Below, piece by piece: positions 26,273 to 35,701 of a stretch of DNA of 64,000 nt; position 1 is the stretch's first letter, and each line of letters opens with the position of its first letter. The stretch lies in the NCBI RefSeq assembly GCF_003058465.1, contig NZ_CP028901.1, positions 2,666,001-2,730,000 of the forward strand, given 5' to 3'. The stretch comes from Orrella marina (lineage in GTDB: Bacteria; Pseudomonadota; Gammaproteobacteria; Burkholderiales; Burkholderiaceae_B). The notes beneath the pieces are model-generated. The model saw nothing but the letters and a program-made list of their open reading frames with translations. It was not told the DNA's origin and ran no database searches. Both the position numbers and the translations under genes were made by a program.

Positions 26273-27835
26273 ATGACTACCATATCCGAACGTATCAATT
26301 CTCCATTTCAGACACTCTCAGACCTGTTGCGCCAGACGGCAATCGAGCAGCCTGGCCACCCAGCCATCATCCTGAATGATGAAGTCATTGACTACCAGAC
26401 TTTTGATGCGATGGTCGATGCTGTTGCGGCAAGCCTGCAACGAGACGGACTTGTACCAGGTGACGTCGTCGCGGTCTGCGCCCAGACATCCATTCGTTAC
26501 GTGGCGACTTACTGTGGATGCCTGCGCGCCGGGGGAGTACTGGCTCCGTTGCCTCCGTCAGCACGTGCGGATAATCTGACTGCCATGCTGGACAACAGTG
26601 AAGCCAGATGGTTGTTTCTGGATCAGGCGGTTCATGGTGAATGGCCACAGCAGCAAGCACTCGCTCACCTTAAGCGCATCACAGTGGATGACAGTGAGGT
26701 GGCAACGCCGTGGTCATCCTGGCTTGACGACCAGTTGACGCCCAAACCAGTCGAGATCAAACCGCAAGACCCGTTCAATCTGATCTACTCCTCTGGTACG
26801 ACCGGTGTTCCCAAGGGAATTGTGCAACCGCATGGAATGCGCTATTCCCACATCCAACGCGCCTGGATCAATGGATACCGGCCAGAGTCGGTCGTCATGA
26901 CAGGTACACCGTTGTACTCGAACACGACCCTGGTGGCTGTGTTGCCATCGCTTGCGATCGGGGCAACCGTGGTGCTGATGGACAAGTTCGACGCACAGAA
27001 GTACCTCGAACAGGCGCACCGTTACCGTGCGACCCACACCATCCTGGTTCCTATTCAGTTCCAGCGCATCCTGGCACACCCAGCGTTCGACCGATTCGAT
27101 CTGTCGGGTTTTCAGGGGAAGTTTTCTACCAGCGCGCCGTTTACAGCCAAGCTAAAGGCGGATGTACTTGATCGCTGGCCTGGTGAACTGACTGAGATTT
27201 ATGGCATGACTGAAGGCGGAGGCCGGTGCGAACTTCAGGCTCACTTACATCGCGACAAACTGCACACGGTCGGGCAACCAGCGGAAGGTTGCGAGATCCG
27301 GATCATTGATGATCAAGGCGTGGAAGTTGCCCCTGGCCAGCAAGGAGAGATTGTTGGTCGCTCCAAGGCCATGATGAAGGGGTACCATCGGCAGCCCGAC
27401 CTGACCCGCCAGGCTGAATGGTACTCACCGCAAGGGCTGCGATTCATTCGGACAGGTGATGTCGGACGCTTCGATGAAGACGGGTTTCTTGTACTCGGAG
27501 ACCGCAAGAAGGACATGCTGATATCCGGTGGATTCAATATCTACCCTTCAGACCTCGAAAGCGAGCTGATTCAGCACCCTGATGTACTGGATTGCACTGT
27601 GGTCGGGGTTGCATCAGAGCGCTGGGGAGAGACACCGGTCGGCTTTGTCGTGCTCAAACCAGGAGCGAGTGCGGGTGATGGTGATATTCTGGCCTGGGTC
27701 AATGAACGGCTGGGAAAGACACAGCGCCTGGCACGACTTGAGATAGTCGCTGAGCTGCCCCGCAACGCAATCGGCAAGGTCCTCAAACGTGAGTTGCGAG
27801 ACAGCTTTTCTCGCGACCACGGCGTACTTAACTGA
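26273..27835 (+). CDS. Acyl-CoA synthetase / AMP-dependent ligase
   Basis: A 520-aa member of the ANL adenylating family, taking the ATG at 26273; the frame opens at a TTG 33 bases earlier. Core motifs are the P loop LIYSSGTTGVPKGIVQPHG, the A5 region LTEIYGMTEGGGRCE, the A7/A8 hinge FIRTGDVGRFDEDGFLVLGD, KDMLISGGFNIYPSDLES, and the catalytic lysine in RNAIGKVLKREL. It activates a carboxylic acid with ATP and then forms the CoA thioester. Medium- or long-chain fatty or aromatic acids are possible substrates; nothing nearby decides. It stands alone between ychF and the CPBP gene. Confidence 0.85.
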   Translation: MTTISERINSPFQTLSDLLRQTAIEQPGHPAIILNDEVIDYQTFDAMVDAVAASLQRDGLVPGDVVAVCAQTSIRYVATYCGCLRAGGVLAPLPPSARADNLTAMLDNSEARWLFLDQAVHGEWPQQQALAHLKRITVDDSEVATPWSSWLDDQLTPKPVEIKPQDPFNLIYSSGTTGVPKGIVQPHGMRYSHIQRAWINGYRPESVVMTGTPLYSNTTLVAVLPSLAIGATVVLMDKFDAQKYLEQAHRYRATHTILVPIQFQRILAHPAFDRFDLSGFQGKFSTSAPFTAKLKADVLDRWPGELTEIYGMTEGGGRCELQAHLHRDKLHTVGQPAEGCEIRIIDDQGVEVAPGQQGEIVGRSKAMMKGYHRQPDLTRQAEWYSPQGLRFIRTGDVGRFDEDGFLVLGDRKKDMLISGGFNIYPSDLESELIQHPDVLDCTVVGVASERWGETPVGFVVLKPGASAGDGDILAWVNERLGKTQRLARLEIVAELPRNAIGKVLKRELRDSFSRDHGVLN

Positions 27836-27911
27836 CGGACACCAGGAATTGGGTGGACGATCACCACCCCATCACTGTCGGATCGGGCGGTACGCCTGCT
27901 CTGAATGTCGG

Positions 27912-28664
27912 CTAGGGCAACATGTCTGACGGCACGAGCTGAACGGTCGTCCAGACCAGTAAAAGCGGCCCAAAATTAAAGAGCGCATGCAACAGGATCG
28001 CCGCGCCAATGCCGTGCATCACCCGCATCCAGCCAAGTACCAGCCCGGTGATCCACTGGGGCAATACCAGAATAGGCAGCATCCACCATTCGAACGCTTC
28101 GAACGTGAAGTTTTTAATATGAAGGGCGGCAAACAGCAAAGTCGAAGCGTGAAAGATCCACCAGAAATGATTGCGATATCGCTTTAGCCATCGCCTCGCG
28201 CCAGGTGCTGGCACACTGGTTGATCGCGTTGAACGATAGATCAGGTAAAGGCCCAACGCAAACAGCAAACCTTGCACCAGGCCGGGCCCGTTCCAGAGTG
28301 CCATGATCATGAGCGGCACCAGCCATAAAGCAATAGCTGGTCGACGCAAACCGAACCGGAACAACATCTCCTCGACCAGCGGCGCCCACACAAGCGCCAG
28401 TAACCATGGCAACTGCGTAGGGCTGACAGCGTGGGTTGCACCCGCACTCTGTGCTACACCGATCACCAGCGGACCGAACAGGAACATGTTCAGCAACCAG
28501 AGCGCCGTTGCCCACTTCAGGAGATCACGCCAACCGATATCGGGTAACCAGTCTTGCACCCAACCGGCACGCGGGTGAATATGACGACGGCGTGGTGCCA
28601 GATAAGGTCTGGCACAAAACCGGATGAACAAGCGCCACTGCTGGCGCCACGTCTGAGCGGTCAT
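27912..28664 (-). CDS. CPBP-family intramembrane endopeptidase
   Basis: A 250-aa membrane protein with about seven helices. [17 protein letters not shown] carries the EExxxR motif of the CAAX-protease/bacteriocin-immunity family (Abi, Rce1-like); a further conserved His lies in [15 protein letters not shown], and the third motif follows in [17 protein letters not shown]. These intramembrane glutamate proteases have various roles, and none can be assigned here. The start overlaps the stop of pth by 4 bases (ATGA), so it is the last gene of that minus-strand operon. Confidence 0.8.
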   Translation of the reverse strand: MTAQTWRQQWRLFIRFCARPYLAPRRRHIHPRAGWVQDWLPDIGWRDLLKWATALWLLNMFLFGPLVIGVAQSAGATHAVSPTQLPWLLALVWAPLVEEMLFRFGLRRPAIALWLVPLMIMALWNGPGLVQGLLFALGLYLIYRSTRSTSVPAPGARRWLKRYRNHFWWIFHASTLLFAALHIKNFTFEAFEWWMLPILVLPQWITGLVLGWMRVMHGIGAAILLHALFNFGPLLLVWTTVQLVPSDMLP

Positions 28665-29281
28665 GCGCCTGTTGCCTGTTGAGAAGCGACCGGATCACGA
28701 TGCAACTCACCCATCACCTTGTTCATGTTGCCGTCCAGAATCTTGTCCATTGCCTGATCGCAACGAGCGAGTGCCTCATCAATCGCCCTGGCCTCCTCCA
28801 GGCGGGGAGGATGCAGCACAAAATCCGCGACTCCCTGCTGCAAGCCAAGACTACGCGGATGTCCAATGCCAATGCGCAGGCGCCAGAACCCGGGCCCACC
28901 TAGAGCAGATTGAATATCCCTCAGGCCGTTGTGTCCGGCATGTCCACCACCCTTTTTGAGACGCACCTGACCTGGCAACAGGTCCAACTCATCATGCACC
29001 ACGAGTATCTGTTCGGGGTCAATCTTGTAAAAACGCGCCAGTGCACTCACACTCTGTCCAGAACGGTTCATGTAAGTCTGAGGCTTGAGCAACCACATCG
29101 GTTGCCCATGGTTCCTGGATTTGGCTACTTCCCCAAAAAAAGACTTCTCCAGATGAAACGCAGAGCCTAGTCGTGACGCCCACTGTTCCACTAACCAGAA
29201 ACCTACGTTGTGACGTGTCTGCTCGTACTGACTACCCGGATTACCCAGTCCGACAACGAGCTGGATCGAACTTTCTATCAT
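28661..29281 (-). CDS. pth: Peptidyl-tRNA hydrolase
   Basis: A 206-aa Pth from ATG 29281; the TTG four codons earlier lies in the T run of the rplY terminator. [21 protein letters not shown] holds the catalytic His; [12 protein letters not shown] and [18 protein letters not shown] with GHNGLRDI are the other family signatures. The enzyme releases tRNA from peptidyl-tRNAs that drop off the ribosome and is essential. It follows rplY across a terminator, in the usual betaproteobacterial order. Confidence 0.96.
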   Translation of the reverse strand: MIESSIQLVVGLGNPGSQYEQTRHNVGFWLVEQWASRLGSAFHLEKSFFGEVAKSRNHGQPMWLLKPQTYMNRSGQSVSALARFYKIDPEQILVVHDELDLLPGQVRLKKGGGHAGHNGLRDIQSALGGPGFWRLRIGIGHPRSLGLQQGVADFVLHPPRLEEARAIDEALARCDQAMDKILDGNMNKVMGELHRDPVASQQATGA

Positions 29282-29291
29282 GCTTGCACCC

Positions 29292-29327
29292 AAAAAAACG
29301 CCCTGCTGACTAGTATGTCAGCAGGGC
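29292..29327 (-). terminator. Rho-independent terminator between rplY and pth
   Basis: Perfect 11-bp arms GCCCTGCTGAC and GTCAGCAGGGC flank a six-base loop and are followed on the minus strand by seven T. The T run ends about 10 bases before the pth ATG, so pth is either reached by read-through or has a promoter inside this region. Confidence 0.88.
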
Positions 29328-29387
29328 CGGTCAATGTCACGTAACGGGTCGACAACCTGTCAGGCTCGCAACCCGGACAAGACTCGT

Positions 29388-29999
29388 TTACTCGGCGGCT
29401 TCGTCACCTTCCTCAGCAGCCTCGTCAGACTTGGCGCCACCTGGCATAACTGCCGTTACGAGCAACGGATTTTCGTCACCACCATGCGGAACGAACTTGA
29501 CACCTACGGGCAGACGGATGTCTGCGAGGTGCATCGAAGCACCTGCAACGAACTTGGCCAGATTCACTTCAATGAACTGGGGCAGGTTTGCAGGCAGACA
29601 CTCGATGTCGAGTTCGGTTACGACGTGAGTAATCACGGCTGCCGAAAGCTTGACTGCTGGTGAAGTTTCGGCATTGATGAAGTGCAGAGGCACTTTGGTA
29701 TGAATGACCTCTTTGGCGCTGACACGCTGGAAGTCAACGTGCAAAACGAGCTGCTTGTAGGGGTGCCATTGCACGTCACGCAAAATCACCGACTGGGTCT
29801 TGCCCTCGATCTTCATATCCAGCACGGATGCATGGAACTGCTCCTTGCGCAAGCTATGGTAGATCTCATTATGATCCAGTTCGATGCTCAGCGGCTGATC
29901 AGTACCACCGTATACGATTGCAGGCACCCGACCTGCACGGCGCAGGCGGCGGCTCGCACTCGATCCCTGAACGCTACGTGGGGTTGCGTTAAATTCCAT
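29388..29999 (-). CDS. rplY: 50S ribosomal protein L25, long CTC form
   Basis: A 203-aa L25/Ctc protein from ATG 29999 ([20 protein letters not shown]). An N-terminal 5S-rRNA-binding domain ([18 protein letters not shown]) is followed by the TL5 C-terminal domain ([35 protein letters not shown]), and the protein ends in a Glu/Ala-rich tail ([11 protein letters not shown]). It binds 5S rRNA in the central protuberance. It lies between prs and pth, the standard arrangement. Confidence 0.96.
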   Translation of the reverse strand: MEFNATPRSVQGSSASRRLRRAGRVPAIVYGGTDQPLSIELDHNEIYHSLRKEQFHASVLDMKIEGKTQSVILRDVQWHPYKQLVLHVDFQRVSAKEVIHTKVPLHFINAETSPAVKLSAAVITHVVTELDIECLPANLPQFIEVNLAKFVAGASMHLADIRLPVGVKFVPHGGDENPLLVTAVMPGGAKSDEAAEEGDEAAE

Positions 30000-30114
30000 T
30001 TCTAAACTCCAGAACGGGTCACTCGACCCAATGTTGGCAGGGCGCCTTATGGCACCCTGCATCGGTTTCATGCCGCGACCAGCATGAAATCTAATTCTTG
30101 TTCATCAGAGACGA

Positions 30115-31065
30115 TCAGTCTACAAACAGTGAGCTCACGGATTCAGCGTGCGAGATCCGGAGAATTGTTTCCCCGAGCAACGCCGCACAAGAAAGCTGGC
30201 GAATCCTGCCAGTTGCCGCCGCTTCCGCAGAAAGCGGGATCGTATCTGTCACAACCAGCTCATCAAGTTCTGACTCAGCGATCCGCTCGACCGCGCCACC
30301 CGAGAGTACAGCGTGAGTGCAATAGGCATATACGGCACCCGCTCCACGTTCTTTCAGAGCCGAAGCGGCCTTACAGAGCGTCCCGGCTGTATCGACCATG
30401 TCGTCCATGATCACGCAAGTCCGTCCGTCTACCTCGCCAATGATATTCATCACCTCAGATACGTTGGCCCTCGGCCTGCGTTTGTCGATGATCGCAAGGT
30501 CTGCTTCAAGCTGCTTGGCAAGCGCACGCGCACGAACCACGCCACCGATGTCGGGAGACACCACCACCAGGTTGGAAAGATTGCGGCGCCAGATATCTCC
30601 GAGCAGAATCGGCCCCGCATAGATGTTGTCGACCGGGATATCAAAAAACCCCTGAATCTGGTCGGCGTGGAGGTCCATCGTCAGCACGCGGTCGACACCA
30701 ACGACCTGCAACATGTTCGCAACCACTTTGGCAGAAATCGCAACTCTGGCTGAGCGTGGACGCCGATCCTGACGTGCGTAGCCAAAGTAAGGAATTGCCG
30801 CCGTGATACGACCTGCCGAGGCTCGACGCAATGCATCAACCATGACCATGATTTCCATCAAATTGTCATTGGTGGGTGCACAGGTGGGCTGAAGAACAAA
30901 AACGTCCTTTCCCCGGACATTTTCGTTAATCTCGACCATGACTTCGCCGTCGGAGAACCGACCCACGGTCATTTTGCCGAGCGACATGTCAAGATGATTA
31001 ACTACGTCTACGGCGAGACGGGTGTTCGCCGTCCCCGTAAATATCATGAAACTTTCAGAGGCCAT
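30115..31065 (-). CDS. prs: Ribose-phosphate pyrophosphokinase
   Basis: A 316-aa PRPP synthase from ATG 31065; the frame is open further upstream through the tRNA gene, which cannot be coding there. Motifs: [35 protein letters not shown] (ATP-binding flexible loop), [13 protein letters not shown], and [18 protein letters not shown] (PRPP-binding loop). It makes PRPP for purine, pyrimidine, His, Trp and NAD synthesis. It lies directly downstream of tRNA-Gln, as in other Burkholderiales. Confidence 0.97.
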   Translation of the reverse strand: MASESFMIFTGTANTRLAVDVVNHLDMSLGKMTVGRFSDGEVMVEINENVRGKDVFVLQPTCAPTNDNLMEIMVMVDALRRASAGRITAAIPYFGYARQDRRPRSARVAISAKVVANMLQVVGVDRVLTMDLHADQIQGFFDIPVDNIYAGPILLGDIWRRNLSNLVVVSPDIGGVVRARALAKQLEADLAIIDKRRPRANVSEVMNIIGEVDGRTCVIMDDMVDTAGTLCKAASALKERGAGAVYAYCTHAVLSGGAVERIAESELDELVVTDTIPLSAEAAATGRIRQLSCAALLGETILRISHAESVSSLFVD

Positions 31066-31151
31066 GATGAAAGCGTCGCTCACGTCAAAAACAAAAAGCT
31101 GTTGAACCGCGCCGAACGGATGTGAGGCATGTTCAACAGCTTGTGAATGAG

Positions 31152-31228
31152 TGGCTGGGGAGGAAGGACTCGAACCCTCGCATGCCGGAATCAAAATCCG
31201 GTGCCTTAACCAACTTGGCGACTCCCCA
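31152..31228 (-). tRNA. tRNA-Gln (UUG)
   Basis: A 77-base cloverleaf with encoded CCA. The acceptor stem TGGGGAG pairs with CTCCCCA; the D arm holds GGTTAAGG; the anticodon loop TTTTGAT gives anticodon TTG; the T arm is GGGTTCGAGTCC. The 5' 23 bases also encode the end of ispE, including its stop codon, which lies in the D loop. It is followed by prs on the same strand and is probably processed from an ispE-tRNA-prs transcript or made from its own promoter inside ispE. Confidence 0.96.
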
Positions 31229-32213
31229 ACGAGTCGGATACCCAATCTTTTAAAGGGTGGAACTGAAGCCCGTCACAAACGTGAACTGATTTCAGAGAAC
31301 CCCCCAACTTGAAGTTGGATATTTCATTGCCAGACTGCATTTTAGCGAGCAATTCTTCTGATGCCAACTGCGCGCTTTCAGGAGTGTCTGCTTCTGCAAA
31401 CAGGCAAGACCCCGAACCGGACAATCTTGCTTCGACTCCTAGCGTGGACAACCAGGATTTTACCCGATGAACCGCAGCAAACCTTCTGAGAACCACCGCT
31501 TCAAGATCATTTTTCCCGAAACCGCTGCCTGACCAGATTGTCTTGTTTCGCATTATAACGCCATCGGACAACCTGTTTTGGACTGTGTTTCCTGACCCAA
31601 CGAAATTGATGCAACCAGAAAAGTCCGTTATTTTGACTGTTTCTGAGTCTCGTGTCAAATCGGGATCTGTAAAAACTGCTGCGGTCTCGATATGGACATC
31701 CGGTTTAAAGACCAGATAACTGATATCCGGCACGTTGACTGACTCGATCTGCTCGCCAATTCCCTGCACAAAGGCAGCCGTACCCTGCAAAAAGAATGGC
31801 ACATCTGCACCGAGCGTCAAGCCAATCGCCATGAGTTGCTGGCGATTCAGACCTGTTCGCCACATACGATTAAGCGCAAGCAACACGGTCGCCGCGTCAC
31901 TGGATCCACCACCGAGACCTGCACCGGAAGGAATCCGCTTGTTGACATGAATATGTGCGCCCAGTACGCAACCGGTTGCTCTCTGAATAGCGCGCGCAGC
32001 CCGTACAACCAGATCTGATTCGTCGGCGATCTGCTCCGTGAGCGTGCTTTCGCGGCTGATCCTTCCGTCTCGACGTAAATCAATCGTAATGGAGTCAGAC
32101 AGAGAAATCAGACGGAACAGGCTCTGGAGAAGATGATAACCATCCTCTCGCCGACCGACGACATGAAGGAACAGATTGAGTTTCGCGGGGGCCGGCAAAT
32201 CGTAGAAGGTCAT
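31206..32213 (-). CDS. ispE: 4-diphosphocytidyl-2-C-methyl-D-erythritol kinase
   Basis: A 335-aa GHMP kinase from ATG 32213 ([20 protein letters not shown]). The ATP-binding motif is [19 protein letters not shown]; the third GHMP motif is [14 protein letters not shown]. It phosphorylates CDP-methylerythritol in the MEP isoprenoid pathway. It is slightly long for the family (about 280-310) because of an inserted segment around residues 200-225 and a C-terminal extension. The last six residues (GSRQVG) and the stop are read from the tRNA-Gln gene. It lies downstream of lolB on the same strand, 64 bases away. Confidence 0.94.
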   Translation of the reverse strand: MTFYDLPAPAKLNLFLHVVGRREDGYHLLQSLFRLISLSDSITIDLRRDGRISRESTLTEQIADESDLVVRAARAIQRATGCVLGAHIHVNKRIPSGAGLGGGSSDAATVLLALNRMWRTGLNRQQLMAIGLTLGADVPFFLQGTAAFVQGIGEQIESVNVPDISYLVFKPDVHIETAAVFTDPDLTRDSETVKITDFSGCINFVGSGNTVQNRLSDGVIMRNKTIWSGSGFGKNDLEAVVLRRFAAVHRVKSWLSTLGVEARLSGSGSCLFAEADTPESAQLASEELLAKMQSGNEISNFKLGGSLKSVHVCDGLQFHPLKDWVSDSLGSRQVG

Positions 32214-32277
32214 CGGTTCGGGCAATTAATAAAAACTTGATGTGCACATGAGTTGACAAAAAGGCCCTGGAGAGGAT

Positions 32278-32943
32278 TCAGGATACCGTGCTTGCCGGAC
32301 CGTGACCGTCTTCCCGCGAACTTCCTGATACGTGCGCAGAGTCCACCACCATCCGCAAGATCACCGTCCGTCCCAGTTCAACACCAGAAATTTCCATCAA
32401 TCTCGGACCTGCCCCGTCATAACGATCAAACCTGACCTGCCAGCCGTCCTGTCGCAACGAGACAACACGACCTTGCTCGTCGTACTGCACGTTCTGGACA
32501 CGCGCATCATCCTGGATATGACCACGCAACCAGTCAGCGAGTGCATCAACCGGAACCTGCGCACCGAACAGATCAGCAACAAGCGCAGAAGCTGTAGGCG
32601 CGCTCCTTGTCTCATTTCCCGGACGCTGCAACACAACAACGCCCGGAGAAGCATCCAGACGCGCAAGTGTGTTTCCGAGCGGACCGAGCAAGTCCAGTTG
32701 CCAGCCGTACTCTGCCTGACGCCATCGAAACCCGCCCTGGACAGACTCCGCAGGCTCACCCGACGCCACAACCTGAGCCACAAATCTTCCGGACCTCTCA
32801 AACTGAGACACAAAACCAGGTTCAGGATGCGAGGCACAAGAAGCGATCAGCATGACCGCCCCTGTGAAACAAATTAAACGCCAGAGCGACCTGATCACCT
32901 TTGAATCGCGTAGTCGCACTGAAATCAAGAGCACTTGCGTCAA
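32278..32943 (-). CDS. lolB: Outer-membrane lipoprotein receptor LolB
   Basis: A protein of up to 221 aa. Type II signal peptide with lipobox LIASCASHPEP. The mature part shows the LolB pattern RSGRFVAQV, VQGGFRWRQAEYGWQLDLLG, GNTLARLDA and WLRGH, ending with MEISGVELGRTVILRMVVDS. LolB takes lipoproteins from LolA and inserts them in the outer membrane. The open frame begins with TTG 32943, overlapping the TPR gene stop; a GTG at 32898 just before the hydrophobic stretch (VIRSLWRLICFTGAVML) gives a more normal signal peptide. It is in an operon with the TPR gene and ispE, the usual betaproteobacterial order. Confidence 0.88.
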   Translation of the reverse strand: MTQVLLISVRLRDSKVIRSLWRLICFTGAVMLIASCASHPEPGFVSQFERSGRFVAQVVASGEPAESVQGGFRWRQAEYGWQLDLLGPLGNTLARLDASPGVVVLQRPGNETRSAPTASALVADLFGAQVPVDALADWLRGHIQDDARVQNVQYDEQGRVVSLRQDGWQVRFDRYDGAGPRLMEISGVELGRTVILRMVVDSAHVSGSSREDGHGPASTVS

Positions 32944-34781
32944 GAATCAGCTCCGTAGCGCTGAATGGTTTCAATCAGCACGGGATCCTGTGAATTGATC
33001 TGCAGGCCCTCCTGCCAGATCGCGCGCGCAGCTTCCTGCTGCCCGAGCTCCCAGAGCACCTCTCCCAGATGAGCAGCAATCTCGGATTCCGGTCGCATGT
33101 TGTAGGCCTGCTCAAGGTATCGGCGCGCCTGTTCAAGGTCGCCTTGACGGTATTTGACCCACCCCAGACTGTCCAGGATATAAGGGTCGTCCGGCAGAAT
33201 CTGGTGCGCCTGAGTAACCAGCTGCAGGGCTTCACCCAGGCGATCCCCCCGATCTGCCAGGGTATATCCGAGTGCGTTGTAAGCGTGTGCATACCCTGGA
33301 TCAAGTGCGATCACCTGCCGAAGATAACGCTCCATTCCGAGAATATCGTCCTTGCGCTCGAGCAACATACCCAGCTCATACTTGATCTCGACCGAATCAG
33401 GGATCTGGTTGTCAGCCTCTCTCAGCCGCTCGATGGCCTGATCGATCCGGCCATCCTGGCGAAGAATCTGCGTGAGCGTCAAAACGCCGATCAGCTGCTC
33501 ATCCTGATCCAGAGGGTGCGCCGCGTCGATCATGCGAACCGCCTCGTCGACACGTCCCTGATCTCCCCGGATCTTGGCCTGACGCAGTCGGGCTGAATAC
33601 ATCGCTGTGGGATCTTCAATCCATCCGAGCCACTCGACCGCCCGATCATGCTGACCCTGACGCTCTGCGATACTGGACATGAGTGTGTACGCGTCGGTCA
33701 ATGCAGCGGTCGCGTCGGTTGCACCCGCAGACATCGCGTCCTCGCGCTGACTCTGCACCTCGATAAACTCACTGAGCAAAAGACTGGCGTCGTCAAGCCG
33801 GCCCATCTGAAACGCAAACTGCGCCCGAATAAACAGCAGATCAAAGTCCTCGGGAAACTCGGCGGACATCAAGCGAAGCTCATCAAACGCTTCGTCAATC
33901 GCGCCTTGTTCAGCCATTTGTCCAGCCAGCATCAGTCTCAGGCGCCTGGCCTGCGGGTGAGACCGCGCAAACTGCCTGGCAGCGGCAATCGCTTTCTGAG
34001 CGTCAACAGGAACTCCGTAGTCAAGCACTCGCATCGCGGCATCTTCAGAGCCCGGATCCAGCGCAAGCGCCTTGCTAGCCTGTTCAAACGCGAGCTCATA
34101 GTTCTGCGCGGCTTCGGCCAGATCCGCAGTTGCCATGAATGCTGACATGGTACCCGTCTGCCCACTCTGATCGATCACATCGGTGATGATCTGGAGCGCT
34201 TCCTCACGGTCCTTCATCCGCGCCAGAATACCCATGACCTGTGCCAGTGCCTCGGTTTTGTCAGACCGGGCGTCCACATGCTCGACCAGCGCATCAACCA
34301 GCCCACCGGTCTGACCGATGGCCGCCATCAGTGCCAGTCGCATGGATTGCGCCTCTTCGTTGCCTGGATCAATCACACGCCAGGCATTGACAGCGCTAAG
34401 TGCCCCTCTGTAATTTCCGACAAGCATGTAGAACTCAACCGCTCGCTGGGCCAGGCGAGGGTCGCCTGTAAACCGGGCAAGTTCCAGGCTGGTGTCCGCT
34501 GCCGGCTGAAATCCGCCTCGCTGAGCAGCGAATTCAGCGACCAGAAGCCGGTAGAGCACATCGGCAGTCAGCCTCACGCCGGGCAGCTGGTCCGACTGAA
34601 GGACAATAACATCATCCTCCTGCGGCAATGGCCGTATTTCCAGGTCGCTATCCTGCGCAAAGCTGGCCGGCGGCGAGGCACAGGCACCACTGAAGGCAGC
34701 GGCCAGCAGCGCAGCGCTCAGACATTTGGCAGGGCCAAGCCAGCCTTTCGAAGACGTTGTAAACAAACGAGTCAATCCCAC
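32940..34781 (-). CDS. TPR-repeat envelope protein upstream of lolB
   Basis: A 613-aa protein with an N-terminal export signal (LSAALLAAAFSGACASP, possibly a lipoprotein) and tetratricopeptide repeats over most of its length. Repeats are clearest at the C terminus (ALDPGYAHAYNALGYTLADRG, DDPYILDSLGWVKYRQGDLE, and QAYNMRPESEIAAHLGEVLW). Such proteins regularly precede lolB in Burkholderiales and are thought to be periplasmic scaffolds; no precise role is known. It overlaps lolB by 4 bases and is divergent from mutM (65 bases). Confidence 0.85.
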   Translation of the reverse strand: MGLTRLFTTSSKGWLGPAKCLSAALLAAAFSGACASPPASFAQDSDLEIRPLPQEDDVIVLQSDQLPGVRLTADVLYRLLVAEFAAQRGGFQPAADTSLELARFTGDPRLAQRAVEFYMLVGNYRGALSAVNAWRVIDPGNEEAQSMRLALMAAIGQTGGLVDALVEHVDARSDKTEALAQVMGILARMKDREEALQIITDVIDQSGQTGTMSAFMATADLAEAAQNYELAFEQASKALALDPGSEDAAMRVLDYGVPVDAQKAIAAARQFARSHPQARRLRLMLAGQMAEQGAIDEAFDELRLMSAEFPEDFDLLFIRAQFAFQMGRLDDASLLLSEFIEVQSQREDAMSAGATDATAALTDAYTLMSSIAERQGQHDRAVEWLGWIEDPTAMYSARLRQAKIRGDQGRVDEAVRMIDAAHPLDQDEQLIGVLTLTQILRQDGRIDQAIERLREADNQIPDSVEIKYELGMLLERKDDILGMERYLRQVIALDPGYAHAYNALGYTLADRGDRLGEALQLVTQAHQILPDDPYILDSLGWVKYRQGDLEQARRYLEQAYNMRPESEIAAHLGEVLWELGQQEAARAIWQEGLQINSQDPVLIETIQRYGADS

Positions 34782-34846
34782 AAACCCACCTCATTAGTGG
34801 CACAATCTGCCACAACTGGATAGAGACCTGATCTTAGCACCCGAGT

Positions 34847-35701
34847 ATGCCGGAATTACCAGAAGTCGAAACAACTCGCGCAGGAATTGAAACCGCGGCA
34901 AAGGGACAGAAGCTTCAAGCGATGCTGATACGTCAGCGTCAGCTACGCTGGCCTGTTCCTGACTGTCTGCCCCAGGTAATTGTCGGTCACACCCTGAACT
35001 CGGTCGAACGACGCGGCAAGTACCTTTTGCTCGGCTTCGATCCAGGCCACCTGATCGTTCACCTAGGTATGTCAGGCTCCATCCGCTCAGTCGAACCTGG
35101 CGCACTTTGGAGAACCCACGATCACGTCGAATGGTTGTTTGACCGGAATTGCAGTCTGAGGTTGCATGACCCCAGAAGATTCGGTGCGATTCTCTGGCAT
35201 GTGCGCGGGGACAAGCCCCTGCTTGAGCATCCTCTACTCGAGCGCCTCGGTGTGGAACCACTGAGTCAGGCATTTACACCTCACACATTGCTTGATGGCG
35301 TCAAAAACCGGCGTGTCAGCATTAAACAAGCCCTCCTCGCAGGTCATATCGTGGTGGGTGTCGGAAACATTTACGCATCGGAAAGCCTGTTTCGTGCACG
35401 GATTCACCCACAGATGCCTGCCTGTGACCTGACCCGGCAACAGGCCACGCGACTACACGCTGCGATCATCCAGACCCTGCAAGATGCGCTTGAGAGCGGC
35501 GGCAGCACGCTGCGCGATTATGTCAATGCAACAGGGGAGCCCGGCAGCTATTTCACCATTCACGCAGCAGTTTACGAACGCGAAAACACACCTTGCAGAG
35601 TCTGCACGACACCCATCCGGCGCATCGTGCAGGGGCAACGGGCCACTTACTTCTGCCCGGGATGTCAACGCCTCAGACGTAGAGCACCTTCCCGGGGTTG
35701 A
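34847..35701 (+). CDS. mutM: Formamidopyrimidine-DNA glycosylase
   Basis: A 284-aa Fpg. The N terminus PELPEVETTRAGIE has the catalytic Pro2 and Glu3; the conserved Lys is in VERRGKYLLLGF; VGVGNIYASESLF is in the helix-two-turn-helix; the C-terminal zinc finger is CRVCTTPIRRIVQGQRATYF then CPGC. It excises 8-oxoguanine and formamidopyrimidines. The 3' end overlaps the convergent FAD oxidase gene by 29 bases. Confidence 0.97.
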   Translation: MPELPEVETTRAGIETAAKGQKLQAMLIRQRQLRWPVPDCLPQVIVGHTLNSVERRGKYLLLGFDPGHLIVHLGMSGSIRSVEPGALWRTHDHVEWLFDRNCSLRLHDPRRFGAILWHVRGDKPLLEHPLLERLGVEPLSQAFTPHTLLDGVKNRRVSIKQALLAGHIVVGVGNIYASESLFRARIHPQMPACDLTRQQATRLHAAIIQTLQDALESGGSTLRDYVNATGEPGSYFTIHAAVYERENTPCRVCTTPIRRIVQGQRATYFCPGCQRLRRRAPSRG

